From the NCBI GenBank assembly GCA_963989385.1, contig OZ022503.1:65632123-65696122 (forward strand): DNA of 64,000 bases, given 5' to 3'. Both the position numbers and the translations under genes were made by a program. Origin of the DNA: Ctena decussata (taxonomy: Eukaryota > Mollusca > Bivalvia > Lucinida > Lucinidae). The first letter of the stretch is position 1. Each line of letters opens with the position of its first letter. This document shows, piece after piece, positions 12,301 through 22,867 of this stretch. The notes beneath the pieces were generated by a model. That model made no database searches, was not told the DNA's origin, and saw nothing but the letters and a program-made list of their open reading frames with translations.

Positions 12301-15300
12301 AGGAAATAATTTGCCCCCCTTAGTTCACTAGCATAAGCATTATCTGCACAGGGTGTTCTAATAAGGTTATGTTGTAGACAGAACTCGATATAAGTTGAAG
12401 ATTCAAGATGTTAAACTTTTCATTGACAGTAACAAAATAAATAACTAAATAAAGAAGTGAATAATTGAAGTAGAAACATGTGAAAATAGTGTAGATTATA
12501 TTTGCCTATATAGTTTGTAAAAATGTCAGGGTTTTGGTGATAACCCAGAGAATATATTTGTCCATTCTTCATAATCACAACTTATAGTTGCTTGTCAGAA
12601 TTTCCTAGCTGAAGCTCTCTGATGAGTGACTACAACTTACTTTGTAGAGAGAAGTAAGCAAACAATTAATTGAGAAATATCATCAAGACCCCTTTCTAAT
12701 CAGTACTGCTGCCTATATGTATTGTTTGTGTACTTCCAGTGTTTTGAAGACTTCCTGCGAGAGCTGTGTGGAGATGATGTTATAGATGAATTTAAGACAA
12801 AATGTGTTGGAGAATATCTTGACATTTTTAAGGAGTTTGAGGTACATATTATGTAAAATCAAGATGCTATTTGAAGTGCCATTATCCAGATAATTCTGAG
12901 ATAATTTTCCTTATCCCTCAATGAAAACAGGTTGTGAATAAGACAGGTTTTTCCCATCCAAAACAATTCTGAAAATCTAGATCCATCTTTTAAGATGGAT
13001 TTAGATTTTTTTTTTTTTTTTAAAGGGAAAACCCCATTTCATAACTGAAGAAATAATGTAAACATTTAGACAGCTTAAACAGTAGCTATAATTTTACTAA
13101 AATTTGAACAAGTTGAGATTTATATTGTCAGAGCAGTGTGTCAGAAAATTACTGGCTAAATTGCAGTTAGTGTAGATGCTGATCAGACTGCTCCTAAGGA
13201 GCAGTCTGATCAGGGTCTCCACTAATTACAATACTTAAATCTTAATACAGGACTGTGTTGTTTAAAACTAACAACAACTTTACTTTAAGAAAATTTATTG
13301 TACACAAAAACACTGCCAATTGTTGCCAAAAAACGTGAGGAGCATCTGACACTTTTAAGCAAAAAATAATAGCACATTTGATTTTATATGTAATAGAAGA
13401 CTTAATGAATCCTTGACTAACGACTTTATTAAGCTAATAATGCTTTGAACAACTGGGCCCAGATGTTTCCCTGAAAATAGAACTTAGGAAAAATAGCATT
13501 TTTTATTTTACAAATCTTCCGTTATCTGGTACTCTTACTTACAGGTGAAGAAACGAGAGATTAGGAATGAAATGCGTGACAGAATTCAGATCAAATTAGA
13601 TGCACAGATTCCTCGTATTTTTCAAGAAAGAAAGAAGACAGATATTAAATCCGCCATTAAAGGGCATAAAACATATGGTGGTAGGTTGTTTGACTCTGAG
13701 ACATTGTTACAATTGTTGGCTATTGAAACATTGGACATGATGTGATATCGACCAGAAAATACCAATACTGCCTGATGTGATGGTAGAGGTCAGTACTGGT
13801 ATTTTCTGGTTGGTTATTATATACAATCAACAAACTGACATATTGCCTGCATGGGCATCAGAAATTTACTGTCAGGCAATATGAAACATAATATATGGTG
13901 TAAATGTTAGCGCTTGCAATGCTTATTTTATGATGTCAGTTTGTAACTGGTTTTCTGATCCATAGGACAATGAAATAATACTGTCAGCCTTTGCAGACTT
14001 CAGTTTTGAAAAATTCCAAGAAATATAATACTAGAAAATAATGTTGCATGGGAAACTCCACATGCCAGTAGATATCTAACATGTCAAGTGACATTAATCA
14101 CACTCTGCACCAATGAAAGGCAGTTTATTTATAGATTATATAAATGCTTCTTTTCTCCTTTAACTACATATCCTTGCATAGATGCCTGGAAACATAGCTG
14201 TTTGTGGCACTGGTCTCATGTTCAAGTCATAGAATTCTTATGTTATTTGACCATGATTTTTAGCAAAGAATTATCATCAAAGAAAATTATTTGCCAGAAT
14301 GTGTCCCAACTATTCATCCTAAAGGAAAGACTTCCTTCTGCTAGGAGCAGATTATTTCTGCTAAGAGCTGCCCCTATTTTAAAAAGGCCGGGATATTTAA
14401 TGGGAAGCAAACATTTTCACATTTGGTGTTTCCGTTTGTATAAATGGCAGAAAAATCGTAAAGGTGTATCATTTTACTGTAATATTAAATGCAAGGGATC
14501 ATATACCATGATATGTTAAAAATTCTGCATAGTGGTACAAGGGTCATCCAATAAAGAGTGGGACTTGTTTGATATTTTACGAACCCTACCCTGCTACTTT
14601 AAAATTTTACCTTCATTTGCAAGACCAATATCTCACCTCCCTGTAGTATGTGCTTCATCAAATTTTGCAAACAACTTTTTCGCTATGGTTCGAAATGTAA
14701 GGTACCAGATAAGTCATTGGCCGGGTCAACCAAAAAGACAGGAAATAAGGTCTGGCATTTATCCAAAGAGTGGTATCCGAACATATTTTGACACTTTCTA
14801 TATTTGGTTGCATTATGTTTGAATTTTGCTGATACCAATTGGACTATAGATTAGCCCATTGACGAATGGTTGCCTAGCAACCAGTCTATTCATGGAAATA
14901 TGACCTTAAGTAGTATGCACGATTTTCTGTTGCTAAGCAACACAAAGCACGTCAACAGTGTGTTCCTTCAATATGTACATTGCAATTTATATGGTATATC
15001 TCACCGTTTAGACTTAAGTGCTTGTCATTATATAAATTTACTTTTAATTTATGACACCTGTCTCATGCCCACCCCCAATTACTATGCTCCAGTTTTGCAA
15101 TTTCTTCGATTTTTAGACTAAAATTCCAAACTTTTTCGACAATTTCAGTCCAAAATGAGTTATTTTCACAAAGTATGATCCAAACACAGTATGGTATAAA
15201 ACAAAATATTTTTAGACTTAATAGGAGGGTTCCAGTAACCATGGCAACCATTTTTACAAACATGGCCTGGAGATTTTCCCTTGCCTTCTGCCATTGCGAG

Positions 15301-18186
15301 GCAGCAAGAAATCAACAGGCAGATATTAATTTGGGATACTTTGTTGTATGCGCTATAAGATTTGCCACGCAGTGGTCATATTTTCGATATGACAAAAGTA
15401 TAGAGTCACAAATTATTAAGAAAGTCCCACTCTTTATTGGATAACCCTCGTACACATAAACTAATTACGATAATTGTTCTGAAAATTGTTCTGAACAGTT
15501 TGGTTTTACAATACAGTAATGTATCCTAAAGATGCAGATGCACTGGCAAACCATGTAAACCCTGAAAAGGAACAGTCAGATCTGGGTCTGCACTGTATAC
15601 TCCTATCTGTCTGACCCAATATCATATTTATTCTGCAATAAACAATGTTTTCCATAACTAAAATGACTTAAGATATCTCAATCAGTCTTATGAAATTCTG
15701 CCATGAGGTGGGTTTACCTTCTAAAACAGTCCTAAAAATCTAGATCCATCTTATAAGATGGATCTAGATTTTTGGGATTGTTTTGGAAGGAAAAACCTCT
15801 GTCACATAACCAAAGAAATACAGTTCTTGGAATTTTTACGTTATGATGTGTTACAGGTGGCACTCAGGCAGACTGGATAGGAGACAAGTTACGAGTACGG
15901 AAAGATTTATGTATGAAGTTGTTTGCGAAGGCATTGAAGAGTATAGGAGACCACCTGCAGGAGTTACTCAAACGCCCAGAGTGTCGGGGAGCAGATACAA
16001 TACTCATGGTTGGGGGCTTCAGTGAATCACCATTACTTCAGGAATTTATCAAAGACAAGTAAGTTTGGAAAAGTGTATAATTATCCCCTTTAAAAGACCC
16101 AAGAAATGGAAAAGCAAAATTTTTAGAATCACTGTATGCAAGGGGTGTTTACACGAAAGAAACTGAAATCGAAAATAGTGTAGACTGTGATCATTTATCA
16201 TCATACTGCTCCTCATCTGATCTGAGTCTACCGTATTGTGTGAAATCCTCTGTTAAGCCTAAATAGGATAAAACTTTTAAAAATGTTCTGTTAAAAATAA
16301 TGAATTTGTGTTTGTTTTAAAAATGCACAATACTGACATGAGTATGTTACTCAGATATCAGTTGTAGTTTAATACTGGCCTACACACTAGTATTTTACTG
16401 CCAATTAACCCTTAAAGCGCCAAAAATTAAAATAGTTAAATTTGCAAACAGTGTAGATCCAGATGAGGTGGCTCATAATGAGCCACCTCATCTGGATCTA
16501 CACTGTTTGCCCTATAGTCTTTGAATTCTCAATATGATATAGCTGGGACAAAACATTGTTTTAAATTTCTGCAGTCGTAAAGTTTGTTGTCTGCTTTTTA
16601 GCGCATTAAGGGTTAAAGATACCTTATCAACATGAATTGGTACACTTTCATGGGAAGCAATTCTTCCGATTATCTTTTTTCCTTCCACTCCAATGGTGTC
16701 AACTTGTTTTTTTTCTCTCTACATGTAGATTTAAAGACAAGAAGGTGATAATCCCTGAAGGAGCTGGAATAGCTGTGTTAAAAGGAGCTGTGATATTTGG
16801 ACATGATCCGTCCGCAATTAGTGAAAGAAAATGCAGGTAAATATCGCTATTATTTTTATGCCTTAAGTGCAAAATGAAAACTCCTACAGAGCTTTAGTTA
16901 AGAATAATTTGGTGATATAAAGGAAAATTTTTTGTCAGATCTGCATAGAAACAAATATTGTGACAGCTCATCTGAACCGCCTGGTTGAGGCAGTACAATT
17001 GAGGGGTGCTGTATGTTTTCAATTAAATAGAAGAGAAGGTATCCCTTATTGTCATCAAATACTCCCTCTTATATATATCAAGAGCACTGCTCCTTGTAAA
17101 GGAATTTTGATGATATTAGTAAGTTAATATGTTCATTTAACCCCCGTTTGTGTTGGTTTTCAACAATATAATATTTACTTGTATTTCCAGAACAGCAAAA
17201 TCTCACGACAGATTTGGGCATTAGCTCCAAATGCCCTCAGTTGTATAGAAGGTCTCAGAAGTGAGACTTTGGAACTGCTGTTCCGTTGTCTTGGGTGCCA
17301 TAAAATTTTGTTGAATTTTCTGTTTTAGCTCTGTTTTGTCACTATGTGCAGACAGGCAAGACTTTATGTTGCCATATTAGCTGTGACCACCCCACCTGTT
17401 TCTGTCATGACCAGAACTGGAGATGAGGGGTTTAAATTGGTGAATAATCAGAGATAACTTCTATTAACTCTTTGGGCACCATTGTTGCCCAGTTGCGACA
17501 GCTAGGCAGAGCACCATTGAATGCGACCGGCACAGTCCCATTAAATAGCTCAATTTTACGACATTACCAAGGGAAATAATTCAAAGTGTACGACCAGATT
17601 ATGGCAAACTAAGATTTTTTTTGCTATGGAATTTAGAGACTTTCAAGGGTTTTTATTGACCAGAAACACCCAATCTTGTAAAATAAATTTGGTGCTGGAA
17701 AGTGCAAGTACTGTTTGCATTGGCATATAACTATGAAATCAAAATATTTTATCTTCTTATTGTAGATATACATATGGTTGTGAAGTATACCAGGCCTTTG
17801 ATGAAAAAATACATGACCCCAACAGAAAAGTACTCAACAGCGAGGGACAGGCAAAGTGCAAAGAGGTCTTCAGTGTCCACGTCAAAAAAGATACGGTTGT
17901 GAAATATGGGGAGTATCAGTCGGAGCATGAGTACACTCCCTTTATGGGAGACAAGAGTATTCTGACATTTGACATGTACGCATCGGACAGTGATGACCCC
18001 AAGTATATTACAGAGCCAGGATGCATTCATCTGGGAAAGCTGAGCATTACTTTACCAGATGGGAAAACCAAAGATGAACGGAAGGTTAAACTGAAGCTGA
18101 AATTTGGAACGACCAATCTGGAGGCAACTGCCACGGCAGTAAAAACGGGAGCAACAGTTACCTCACAGTTTGAACTGCTGTCATAA
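3307..18186 (+). CDS. HSPA12-like Hsp70 family ATPase, 10 coding exons
   Basis: Coding exons: 3307-3444, 5590-5793, 8327-8545, 9295-9448, 11714-11817, 12740-12841, 13545-13680, 15857-16058, 16729-16836 and 17766-18186. All introns are GT-AG, phases agree at every junction, and the sum is 1788 nt (595 residues plus stop), near the usual size of HSPA12 proteins. Visible Hsp70/actin-fold nucleotide motifs: phosphate-1 AIDFGTTFSGYAF (about residues 22-34), phosphate-2 DAGGGTIDIT (236-245) and the adenosine motif VGGFSESPLL (404-413). Also typical of the family are WYYFRRFKM, LTVPAIW and LLIALEPEAASIY. As known for HSPA12, the canonical Hsp70 peptide-binding domain is not seen; the last exon encodes a family-specific C-terminal region. 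The protein is probably cytosolic, as no signal peptide is seen. The ATG was chosen because the acceptor at 3300 lies just upstream and the family motif begins near residue 22. HSPA12 genes occur in large families in bivalves; which paralogue this is cannot be told. Confidence 0.95.
3541..3774. mobile_element. Hairpin MITE, family B (diverged copy)
   Basis: Inverted arms of about 100 bp, with GGCGACACGACAAAACCA at the left and the complementary TTGGTTTGTCGTGCCATGG at the right. Lies in the first coding intron of the HSPA12-like gene. It is a more decayed member of the family seen well preserved at 11048, 33128, 38119, 46507 and 51960. Confidence 0.75.
4143..4350. mobile_element. Hairpin MITE, family A
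   Basis: Same ends (AGAGCTCTAGATAAGAGGGC and complement) and same central palindrome as the copy at 719-925, and well conserved with it. Inserted in intron 1 of the HSPA12-like gene. Confidence 0.8.
5332..5530. mobile_element. Foldback element, family C
   Basis: The centre is a palindrome on CAGTGTAGATCCTGATGAGG with its complement, followed by GTTTGCCCTCTAG and a tail with TTGTTGTCTGCTTTTT. Fuller copies at 16407-16617 and 20807-21018 show terminal repeats of the form TTAACCCTTAA...GCGC. Intronic. Confidence 0.7.
5932..7444 (+). mobile_element. Pearl/helentron-like element E1 with ~165-bp tandem cores
   Basis: The 5' end reads TATGCCCCC followed by a small hairpin (CAACTTCGGAGAAGTTG) and a CCGT/CTGT tract. 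Seven core repeats follow, marked by GTTATGCCCC and variants near 6155, 6307, 6474, 6640, 6805, 6973 and 7136, about 165 bp apart. The 3' end has TTGGGGGCATA, a stem-loop GTGTTTCATTAACAC, and CTAG at 7441-7444 before TT. Hairpin plus CTAG is the helitron/helentron type of 3' end. No Rep/helicase gene is present, so the copy is non-autonomous. It lies in intron 2 of the HSPA12-like gene. Confidence 0.7.
7465..7560. mobile_element. Short hairpin element, family D
   Basis: Inverted arms carry TTCCCTTCCAAAACAAT and AATCTAGATCCAT with their complements. Similar hairpins lie at 12953-13034, 15715-15805 and 19445-19550. The element starts almost directly after the end of E1. Confidence 0.6.
9940..10946 (+). 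mobile_element. Pearl-like element E2 with ~170-190-bp tandem cores
   Basis: The 5' end TATGTCCCCCGCC carries a small hairpin (CCTTGGAAACAAGG). Five cores are marked by GAGTTGCGCAC near 10136, 10328, 10499, 10678 and 10848. The 3' end, AAAAGGTGGGGGACA, complements the 5' end. The internal sequence is unrelated to E1 but the plan is the same. Lies in intron 4 of the HSPA12-like gene; short minus-strand frames across it are repeat artefacts. Confidence 0.6.
11048..11286. mobile_element. Hairpin MITE, family B
   Basis: Full-length member of about 240 bp. The left end GAGCCGCGACACGACAAAAC and the right end TTTTGTCGTGTCGTGGCTC are complementary, and the two arms of about 100 bp continue to pair through CTCAGGTCAGCCTGGGCATC. 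Located in intron 4 of the HSPA12-like gene. Confidence 0.85.
12953..13034. mobile_element. Short hairpin element, family D
   Basis: AATCTAGATCCATCTT is mirrored by AAGATGGATTTAGATT, with flanks CCATCCAAAACAATT and a T-rich arm, as in the copies at 7465 and 15715. Intronic. Confidence 0.55.
13167..13226. repeat. Compact palindrome, ~60 bp
   Basis: Arms built on GATCAGACTGCTCC and its complement GGAGCAGTCTGATC, centred near 13199. It resembles the core of family C, but with different stem sequence and without its long flanks. Intron 6 of the HSPA12-like gene lies just upstream of exon 7. Confidence 0.55.
13295..13465. repeat. Dispersed repeat shared with 52208-52550
   Basis: AAACACTGCCA, GAATCCTTGACTAACGAC and GTGCTTTGAACAA-type motifs appear in the same order here (the last as TGCTTTGAACAACTGGGCCC) and at 52208-52550. 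The element class is not clear; no coding potential was recognised. Confidence 0.5.
13751..13810. repeat. Perfect-armed hairpin, 60 bp
   Basis: ACCAGAAAATACCAATACTG pairs with CAGTACTGGTATTTTCTGGT at the other end, with a loop of about 20 nt between. It begins about 70 bp after the donor site of exon 7 of the HSPA12-like gene. Confidence 0.65.
14538..15450. mobile_element. Non-autonomous mariner-like element, ~913 bp
   Basis: The left end CAAGGGTCATCCAATAAAGA and the right end TCTTTATTGGATAACCCTCG are inverted repeats that continue to about 30 bp (GTGGGACTT and complement). A TA dinucleotide flanks each side (14536-14537 and 15451-15452), as expected for Tc1/mariner insertion. Three open frames of 83-96 residues lie inside, but none shows the D,D,D/E signature or similarity I can recognise. 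Inserted in intron 7 of the HSPA12-like gene. Confidence 0.75.
15715..15805. mobile_element. Short hairpin element, family D
   Basis: The best-preserved copy: AATCTAGATCCATCTTATAA is continued by its complement, flanked by TAAAACAGTCC and GGATTGTTTTGGAAGG. It ends about 50 bp before exon 8 of the HSPA12-like gene. Confidence 0.65.
16407..16617. mobile_element. Foldback element, family C, full length (~211 bp)
   Basis: The ends TTAACCCTTAAAGCGCCAAA and GCGCATTAAGGGTTAA are complementary. The central palindrome has arms CAGTGTAGATCCAGATGAGG and complement around TGGCTCATAATGAGCCA. The copy at 20807-21018 is nearly identical. Intron 8 of the HSPA12-like gene. Confidence 0.85.
16892..17094. mobile_element. 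Hairpin MITE, family A (decayed)
   Basis: Order and spacing of motifs match family A (GGTGATATAAAGG, GACAGCTCATCTGAACCG, AATACTCCCTCTTAT), but the termini and centre are mutated. Intron 9 of the HSPA12-like gene. Confidence 0.55.
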
Positions 18187-18204
18187 AGATTGCTTTTCTA
18201 TTCA

Positions 18205-18210
18205 AATAAA
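18205..18210 (+). promoter_or_regulatory. Candidate polyadenylation signal AATAAA
   Basis: AATAAA begins 19 nt after the TAA of the HSPA12-like gene. This would give a very short 3' UTR. It is the first such hexamer downstream and fits a terminal-exon end, but a later signal could be used instead. Confidence 0.4.
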
Positions 18211-18478
18211 CCTAACACAGAGCTTCAGATAAGGAGAGCCTTCAGCAAATTTTTCTTGCATGCCAACAATGATATTTGGTCATTGATGGTGTTGCTTCTT
18301 TCAAAATTAATTGGAAACCCATCAGATGCTTAAAATATGCATTTTGGCAAGTTCTGTATGTAAAATAAAATGTGAAAGAAAAAGTATCCATTTTTGGTTT
18401 GTGCAGAAATAAAAATATTGTCTTGGTCTCACTGTTTGGCATCAATTAGCTGGCCTAATGATGCAAAACAGTGATGGT

Positions 18479-18694
18479 CCAGAGCTCCAGATAAGAACTG
18501 ATATTTAGAGATATTTTTTCTTTTTTGTCAATGAAAACCTATGTTGTAACCCTTCATTAGAACCATCTCATCGAGATGGTTCTAATGATGGGTCACAACA
18601 TAAGTTTTATGGACAAATAAAGAAAATTATCTTATAAGGAAAATTATCTTTAAATTTATAGCTATTACCTCTTCTTATTATCTGGAGCTCTGCA
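18479..18694. mobile_element. Hairpin MITE, family A
   Basis: The ends CCAGAGCTCCAGATAAGA and TCTGGAGCTCTG are inverted, and the centre is a hairpin on AGAACCATCTCATCGAGATGG. The member is a little diverged from those at 719 and 4143. Lies just downstream of the HSPA12-like gene. Confidence 0.7.
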
Positions 18695-18807
18695 GCCTCG
18701 GAATAGATTTTTCCATCTGCACCTCACACCCATTAAAGATGCTTAGATTGTGCTGCTGTCAAGCATTACAGTGTTTGGGTATGGCATAATCTCCAAACCA
18801 TCATATG

Positions 18808-19034
18808 AACCATGACACAAGAAAACCAACAAAGTGGATGTGTGCAAAGCGCATACTCAGATCAGCCTGGGCATCCGCATAGTCTGATCAGACTCTTCCC
18901 TAAGTGCTTAAGTAGATAAGGGTGTAAGCTACCTCCATGCGGACAGTGAAGACTTTAAACAGACTCGGCGGATGCCCAGGGTGATATGAGTCTTTGAAGG
19001 GCACACAACCGCGTTGTTTCTTGTGTTGCGGCAT
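18808..19034. mobile_element. Hairpin MITE, family B (diverged)
   Basis: Arms with CATGACACAAGAAAACCAAC at the left and TTGTTTCTTGTGTTGCGGCA at the right. The interior shows CTCAGATCAGCCTGGGCATC and its complement. The degree of divergence is like that of the copy at 3541. Confidence 0.75.
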
Positions 19035-19727
19035 TGGACTTGTTTAAAATTTTGGGTTACATTTCTCTCCTAGGTGGGTCTTGTAGGCATATCAGTGATA
19101 TTATAACATTGGTCCTTGGTCAGATGATGTATGATATAACTCAATTTTAGTTAACATGTTTTATGACAAGGAATGAGATGGGGGCATCTTTTGACTGCAG
19201 ACTTACTGCTGGTCTTTGTATGCATATATATATATGAATAATGACATTCCAATAAACTATTGCAATATATATTTATATTGAGATATAAGATGAAAGTTGT
19301 CTCAAAATTGCACTCCTAGTCTGGAAGCTCTAAATATATATATAATTTGATAAACTAATAGTTGTACTAACAGTCATTCTTTCTCTAAGTCATCATTGGG
19401 TGTTTTTTCTCATAACTCATATAAATTGTATTTATGTAGTTTTAGGACGTGTTTTCCCAGTTCAAAGCAGATCCAAAAATCTAGATTCCATCCTGTAAGT
19501 CAGATCTAGATGTTTCAGATTGTCTTTGACAGGATAACCATCTTGTAGTAGAGTTACGCAACACTGATTTTGATATTAGAGACTGTTCTAGACAGGTGGG
19601 GTGGGGGGACCCTTTGTTTAATAGCTCAAATTTTAGGATACTGTGAAATTCTCATATGTTAACACATTAATGAATGCCTAGTGGACTTTTTCTGTCTTAC
19701 ATATCAGACAGGTACATTTCCAGTACA
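19035..19727. other. Intergenic, one short hairpin element only
   Basis: A family D hairpin (AAATCTAGATTCCATCC and a decayed complement) lies at about 19445-19550. Nothing else was recognised apart from short AT microsatellites near 19205 and 19335. Confidence 0.4.
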
Positions 19728-20003
19728 TTGATTGGTTGGTTGATTTGATGCTTAACGTCCACGGTAAACAACTATGGTCATGTCGGGACGGTCAGTTAAC
19801 CTAACCACACTATTCCTGAGCAGGCTTAGACCTCCTAAGCGGTTAACCAGTACTAAGTGCACATACTTTAGCCAGTAACTGACAACTGCCCTTCTTGAAT
19901 CAGCAGAAGGAGAAACGAAAGTATGTGGCCAGACTGGGATTCAAACCCAGGACCTCTGACTTACGAGTCAGGTGCCCTACCGATTGCGCTACCCGGCCCG
20001 GCC
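19728..20003 (-). mobile_element. tRNA-derived SINE with 14-bp target-site duplication
   Basis: Read on the minus strand, the head GGGTAGCGCAATCGGTAGGG is an A box, and GGGTTTGAATCCCAG is a B box. A non-tRNA body follows, ending in GATGCTTAACGTCC-type sequence (complement) and a short AACC/AATC tail. ACATTTCCAGTACA at 19714-19727 and ACATTTCCAGTGCA at 20004-20017 flank it as the target-site duplication. The tRNA-like part has degenerate stems and is not a functional tRNA gene. Confidence 0.85.
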
Positions 20004-20109
20004 ACATTTCCAGTGCAATACACAGGGAAAAACATGTTGTTTTTTCCCAGGTCAGGGAATAGTCAGGGAGTTAAAAACTAGTGGCTGTGACAGGCTATAG
20101 AAATATACT

Positions 20110-20225
20110 ACTTTCTAGTGAGCTTAGCTCCCTCCTCATTGGGGGCTGCTCCTTAAAGAAAGAATTTTCACACTGCTGGCAGGAGCAAATTCTTTCATTT
20201 AAGAGCAGCACCCCCACCCACATTT
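20110..20225. repeat. Hairpin element with AAGAATTT arms
   Basis: GGGGCTGCTCCTTAAAGAAA is mirrored by TTTCATTTAAGAGCAGCACC. Similar hairpins occur at 38386-38470 and 51058-51130. No coding content. Confidence 0.5.
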
Positions 20226-20806
20226 TCAAGTGATACAATTAGCACTGTTAAAGTAAAGATTAAAATCAAATTTTGGATCTTAAAATGGAAAGCTGTCTGA
20301 GAAATTCTAGGAAAAGGCAGGGAATTCTGAAGTGGAGGATAAGTGGCAAACCTGATATTACAGTGTTGGATTTGATGTCATATATATTTTGGTTTTCCTT
20401 CCTAGACATTTGTACATATAATACAAATAGTATAGGCCTTAATCAGTCTCCACCTTCAGTGGTGTTTGACCGAGGTCTACACTGTTTTCCAAGGCCCCTT
20501 TCTTGGGATGCTGGACATTAATGGGTTAAAATAGATTTCAGGTAATAATATGTGATATTCTTTAGAATACATAGGATGAATTGATAAGGGTTGTCCTTAG
20601 AAACAAATACAGGGAAGACTAAAAATGGGAGTGTCTCTTTGAGAAATACAGTGTGCCAGAATGCAAACTTTTAAAGCTTTTGCTACTCCAGTAAACTAAT
20701 TAGTATATGGTTGTATATGAAATATGATAATAACTTAATTCTAAAAAAACTAGTTTATAGAACTGCAAACAAGGTTGTTTTAAAAAATTTTGTTGTAAAA
20801 CACTCA

Positions 20807-21018
20807 TTAACCCTTAAAGGGCCAAAAATTAAAATTGTTGAATTGGCAAACAGTGTAGATCCAGATGAGGTGGCTCATAATGAGCCACCTCATCTTAATC
20901 TACACTGTTTGCCCACTAGTGTTGGAATTCTCAATATGATATCACTTGGACGAGACATTTTTTTGAAATTCTGCAGACGTAAATTTTGTCGTCTGCTTTT
21001 TGGCGCATTAAGGGTTAA
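20807..21018. mobile_element. Foldback element, family C, full length
   Basis: The ends TTAACCCTTAAAGGGCCAAA and GGCGCATTAAGGGTTAA, and the central hairpin TGGCTCATAATGAGCCA, match the copy at 16407. A 124-residue frame crossing it is an artefact of the element. Confidence 0.85.
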
Positions 21019-21310
21019 TGCAAAAAATATCCCTAAAGTCTTTTCAGAGAAAAAATCAGATGCACTATTTCCATGCCTGTTTTAGTAGATCTGATACAAC
21101 TTTTTACTCTGTTTTCAATACTGATCGTTGCCCTTATCGTAATACGTAACTTTTAACAATAGTTTTGAGGTAGATAACAATTTGGTTTCATACCAATGAG
21201 GGGACCATTAACATCTTACAAGGTTGTGGTTTAGATGTGAGTTTGCAAAACCTTATTATTGTATAATACAAGAATGCTGCTGAAGTTTGTTTGTACTACA
21301 TGTTATTTTT

Positions 21311-22867
21311 AGCTCATTTGAGCCAGTGGCTCCGAGGAAGCTTATTGGATGGTAAGGCTCTGTCGTCTGTCGTCCGTCTGTCATCTGTGGGTCAACATTT
21401 TCAAACAACTTCTCCCCTTAAACCACAGGGCCGATAGTAACCAAATTTCATGTAGAGCCTCTAGGGGATGGGGGAATGAAAAGTTGTTCGAAACAGTCCT
21501 GGTCAAATGACTAACATGGCCGCCTCCCCATATATGGTAAAAACCTTTAATAATCTTCTTCTATATATGGTAAAAACCTTTAAAAATATTCTTCTCCAGA
21601 ACCAATTGGCCGATGGCCTTGAAACTTGGTATGTAGCATTGGGTACGCAAATACTACCAAGCTTGTTCAAATTATGACTTGGTGTAACCTTGACCTATTT
21701 TACGGTAAGGTCAAATTTGCTTTCTGTAGCTTTTATATGGGAAAATGCTAGAACATAAGATTTCTTGGAAACTGTTGAAGATTTTGACCTGAAAATTGGT
21801 TTATACAGTCATCTTAATGAGTATATGAAAATTTTTGCGTACAAGAGGTCAGGGTCATTCTTTGACCTTTGACCCTGGTCTCCCATATTTTTACAATATC
21901 TCAGCTCTCCTCAAAAGCCGCTGGGCCAATTGTAACCAAATTTCATGTAGAGCCTCTAGGGGGCTGAGGGAATGAAAATTTGTTCAAGCGGTCCTAGTCA
22001 CATGACCAACATGGCAGCCATGCCCATATATGGTAAAAACGTTTAAAAATCTTCTCCAGAACCAATAGGCTGATGGCCTTGAAACTTGATATGTAGAATT
22101 GGGTACACAAGTACTACCAAGATTGTTCTCATTATGACTTTGGGTGGACCTTGGCCTTTTTTACGGTAAGGTCAAATTTGGTTTCTGCAGTTTTTATGTG
22201 GGAAAATGCATAAGATTTCTTGGAAACTGTTGAAGAGTTTGACCTGAAAATTGGTATATACAGTCATCATAATGAGTACATTCATTTTTTTTGCCTACAA
22301 GAGGTCAAGGTCATTCTTTGACCCTGGTCTCTCATATTTTGACAATTTCTCACGTCTCCTCAAAAGCAATCTGGCCAATTGTAACAAAATTTCATATAGA
22401 GCCTCTAGAGGCTGAGGGAATGAAAATTTGTTCAAACGGTCTGGGTCACATGACCATCATGGCAGCCATGCCCATATATGGCCAAAACCTTTGTAAATCT
22501 TCTTCTCCAGAACCAAATTATCCTTGAAACTTGGTATATAGCATGAGGTACTTGAATGCTATCAAGATTGTTCAAATGATGACCTTCAGTTGGGCTGACC
22601 CTGACCTTGACAGTCGTTTTAATTAGTACATGGAAGATTTGCGGGTACAAGAGGTCAAGATCAGTCTTTGACCTCTGACCCGTGTCTTTCATATTTTGAC
22701 ATTTTCAGACATCTCATCAAAAGCCACTGGGCTAATTGTAACCAAATTTTATACACAGCCTCCAGGGGCTGAGGGAAAGAAAATTTATTCAAGCAGTCTA
22801 GTCACATGACCTACATGGCCACCATACTCAGGTGAGCGATTCAGGGCCTCATGGCCCTCTTGGTTGA
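21311..22867 (+). mobile_element. Long dispersed repeat E3 with internal duplications
   Basis: It starts with AGCTCATTTGAGC (a small hairpin) and a CGTC/CTGTC tract. Long internal repeats carry AACCAAATTTCATGTAGAGC (near 21437, 21933, 22380 and 22738) and GAACCAATTGGCCGATGGCC-type blocks. The end is GGTGAGCGATTCAGGGCC plus ATGGCCCTCTTGGTT, a stem-loop. Decayed copies or pieces lie at 27096-27160, 46060-46208 and, reversed, at 61075-62140. Short frames inside are not conserved genes. Confidence 0.7.

Noticed and set aside
14088..14519. 143-residue ORF in intron 7 of the HSPA12-like gene
   Set aside because: No recognisable domain, ordinary intronic composition, no splice context; likely chance.
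19925..20003. tRNA gene (-), Thr-like anticodon loop
   Set aside because: Stems are imperfect and it is the head of a SINE bounded by a target-site duplication.
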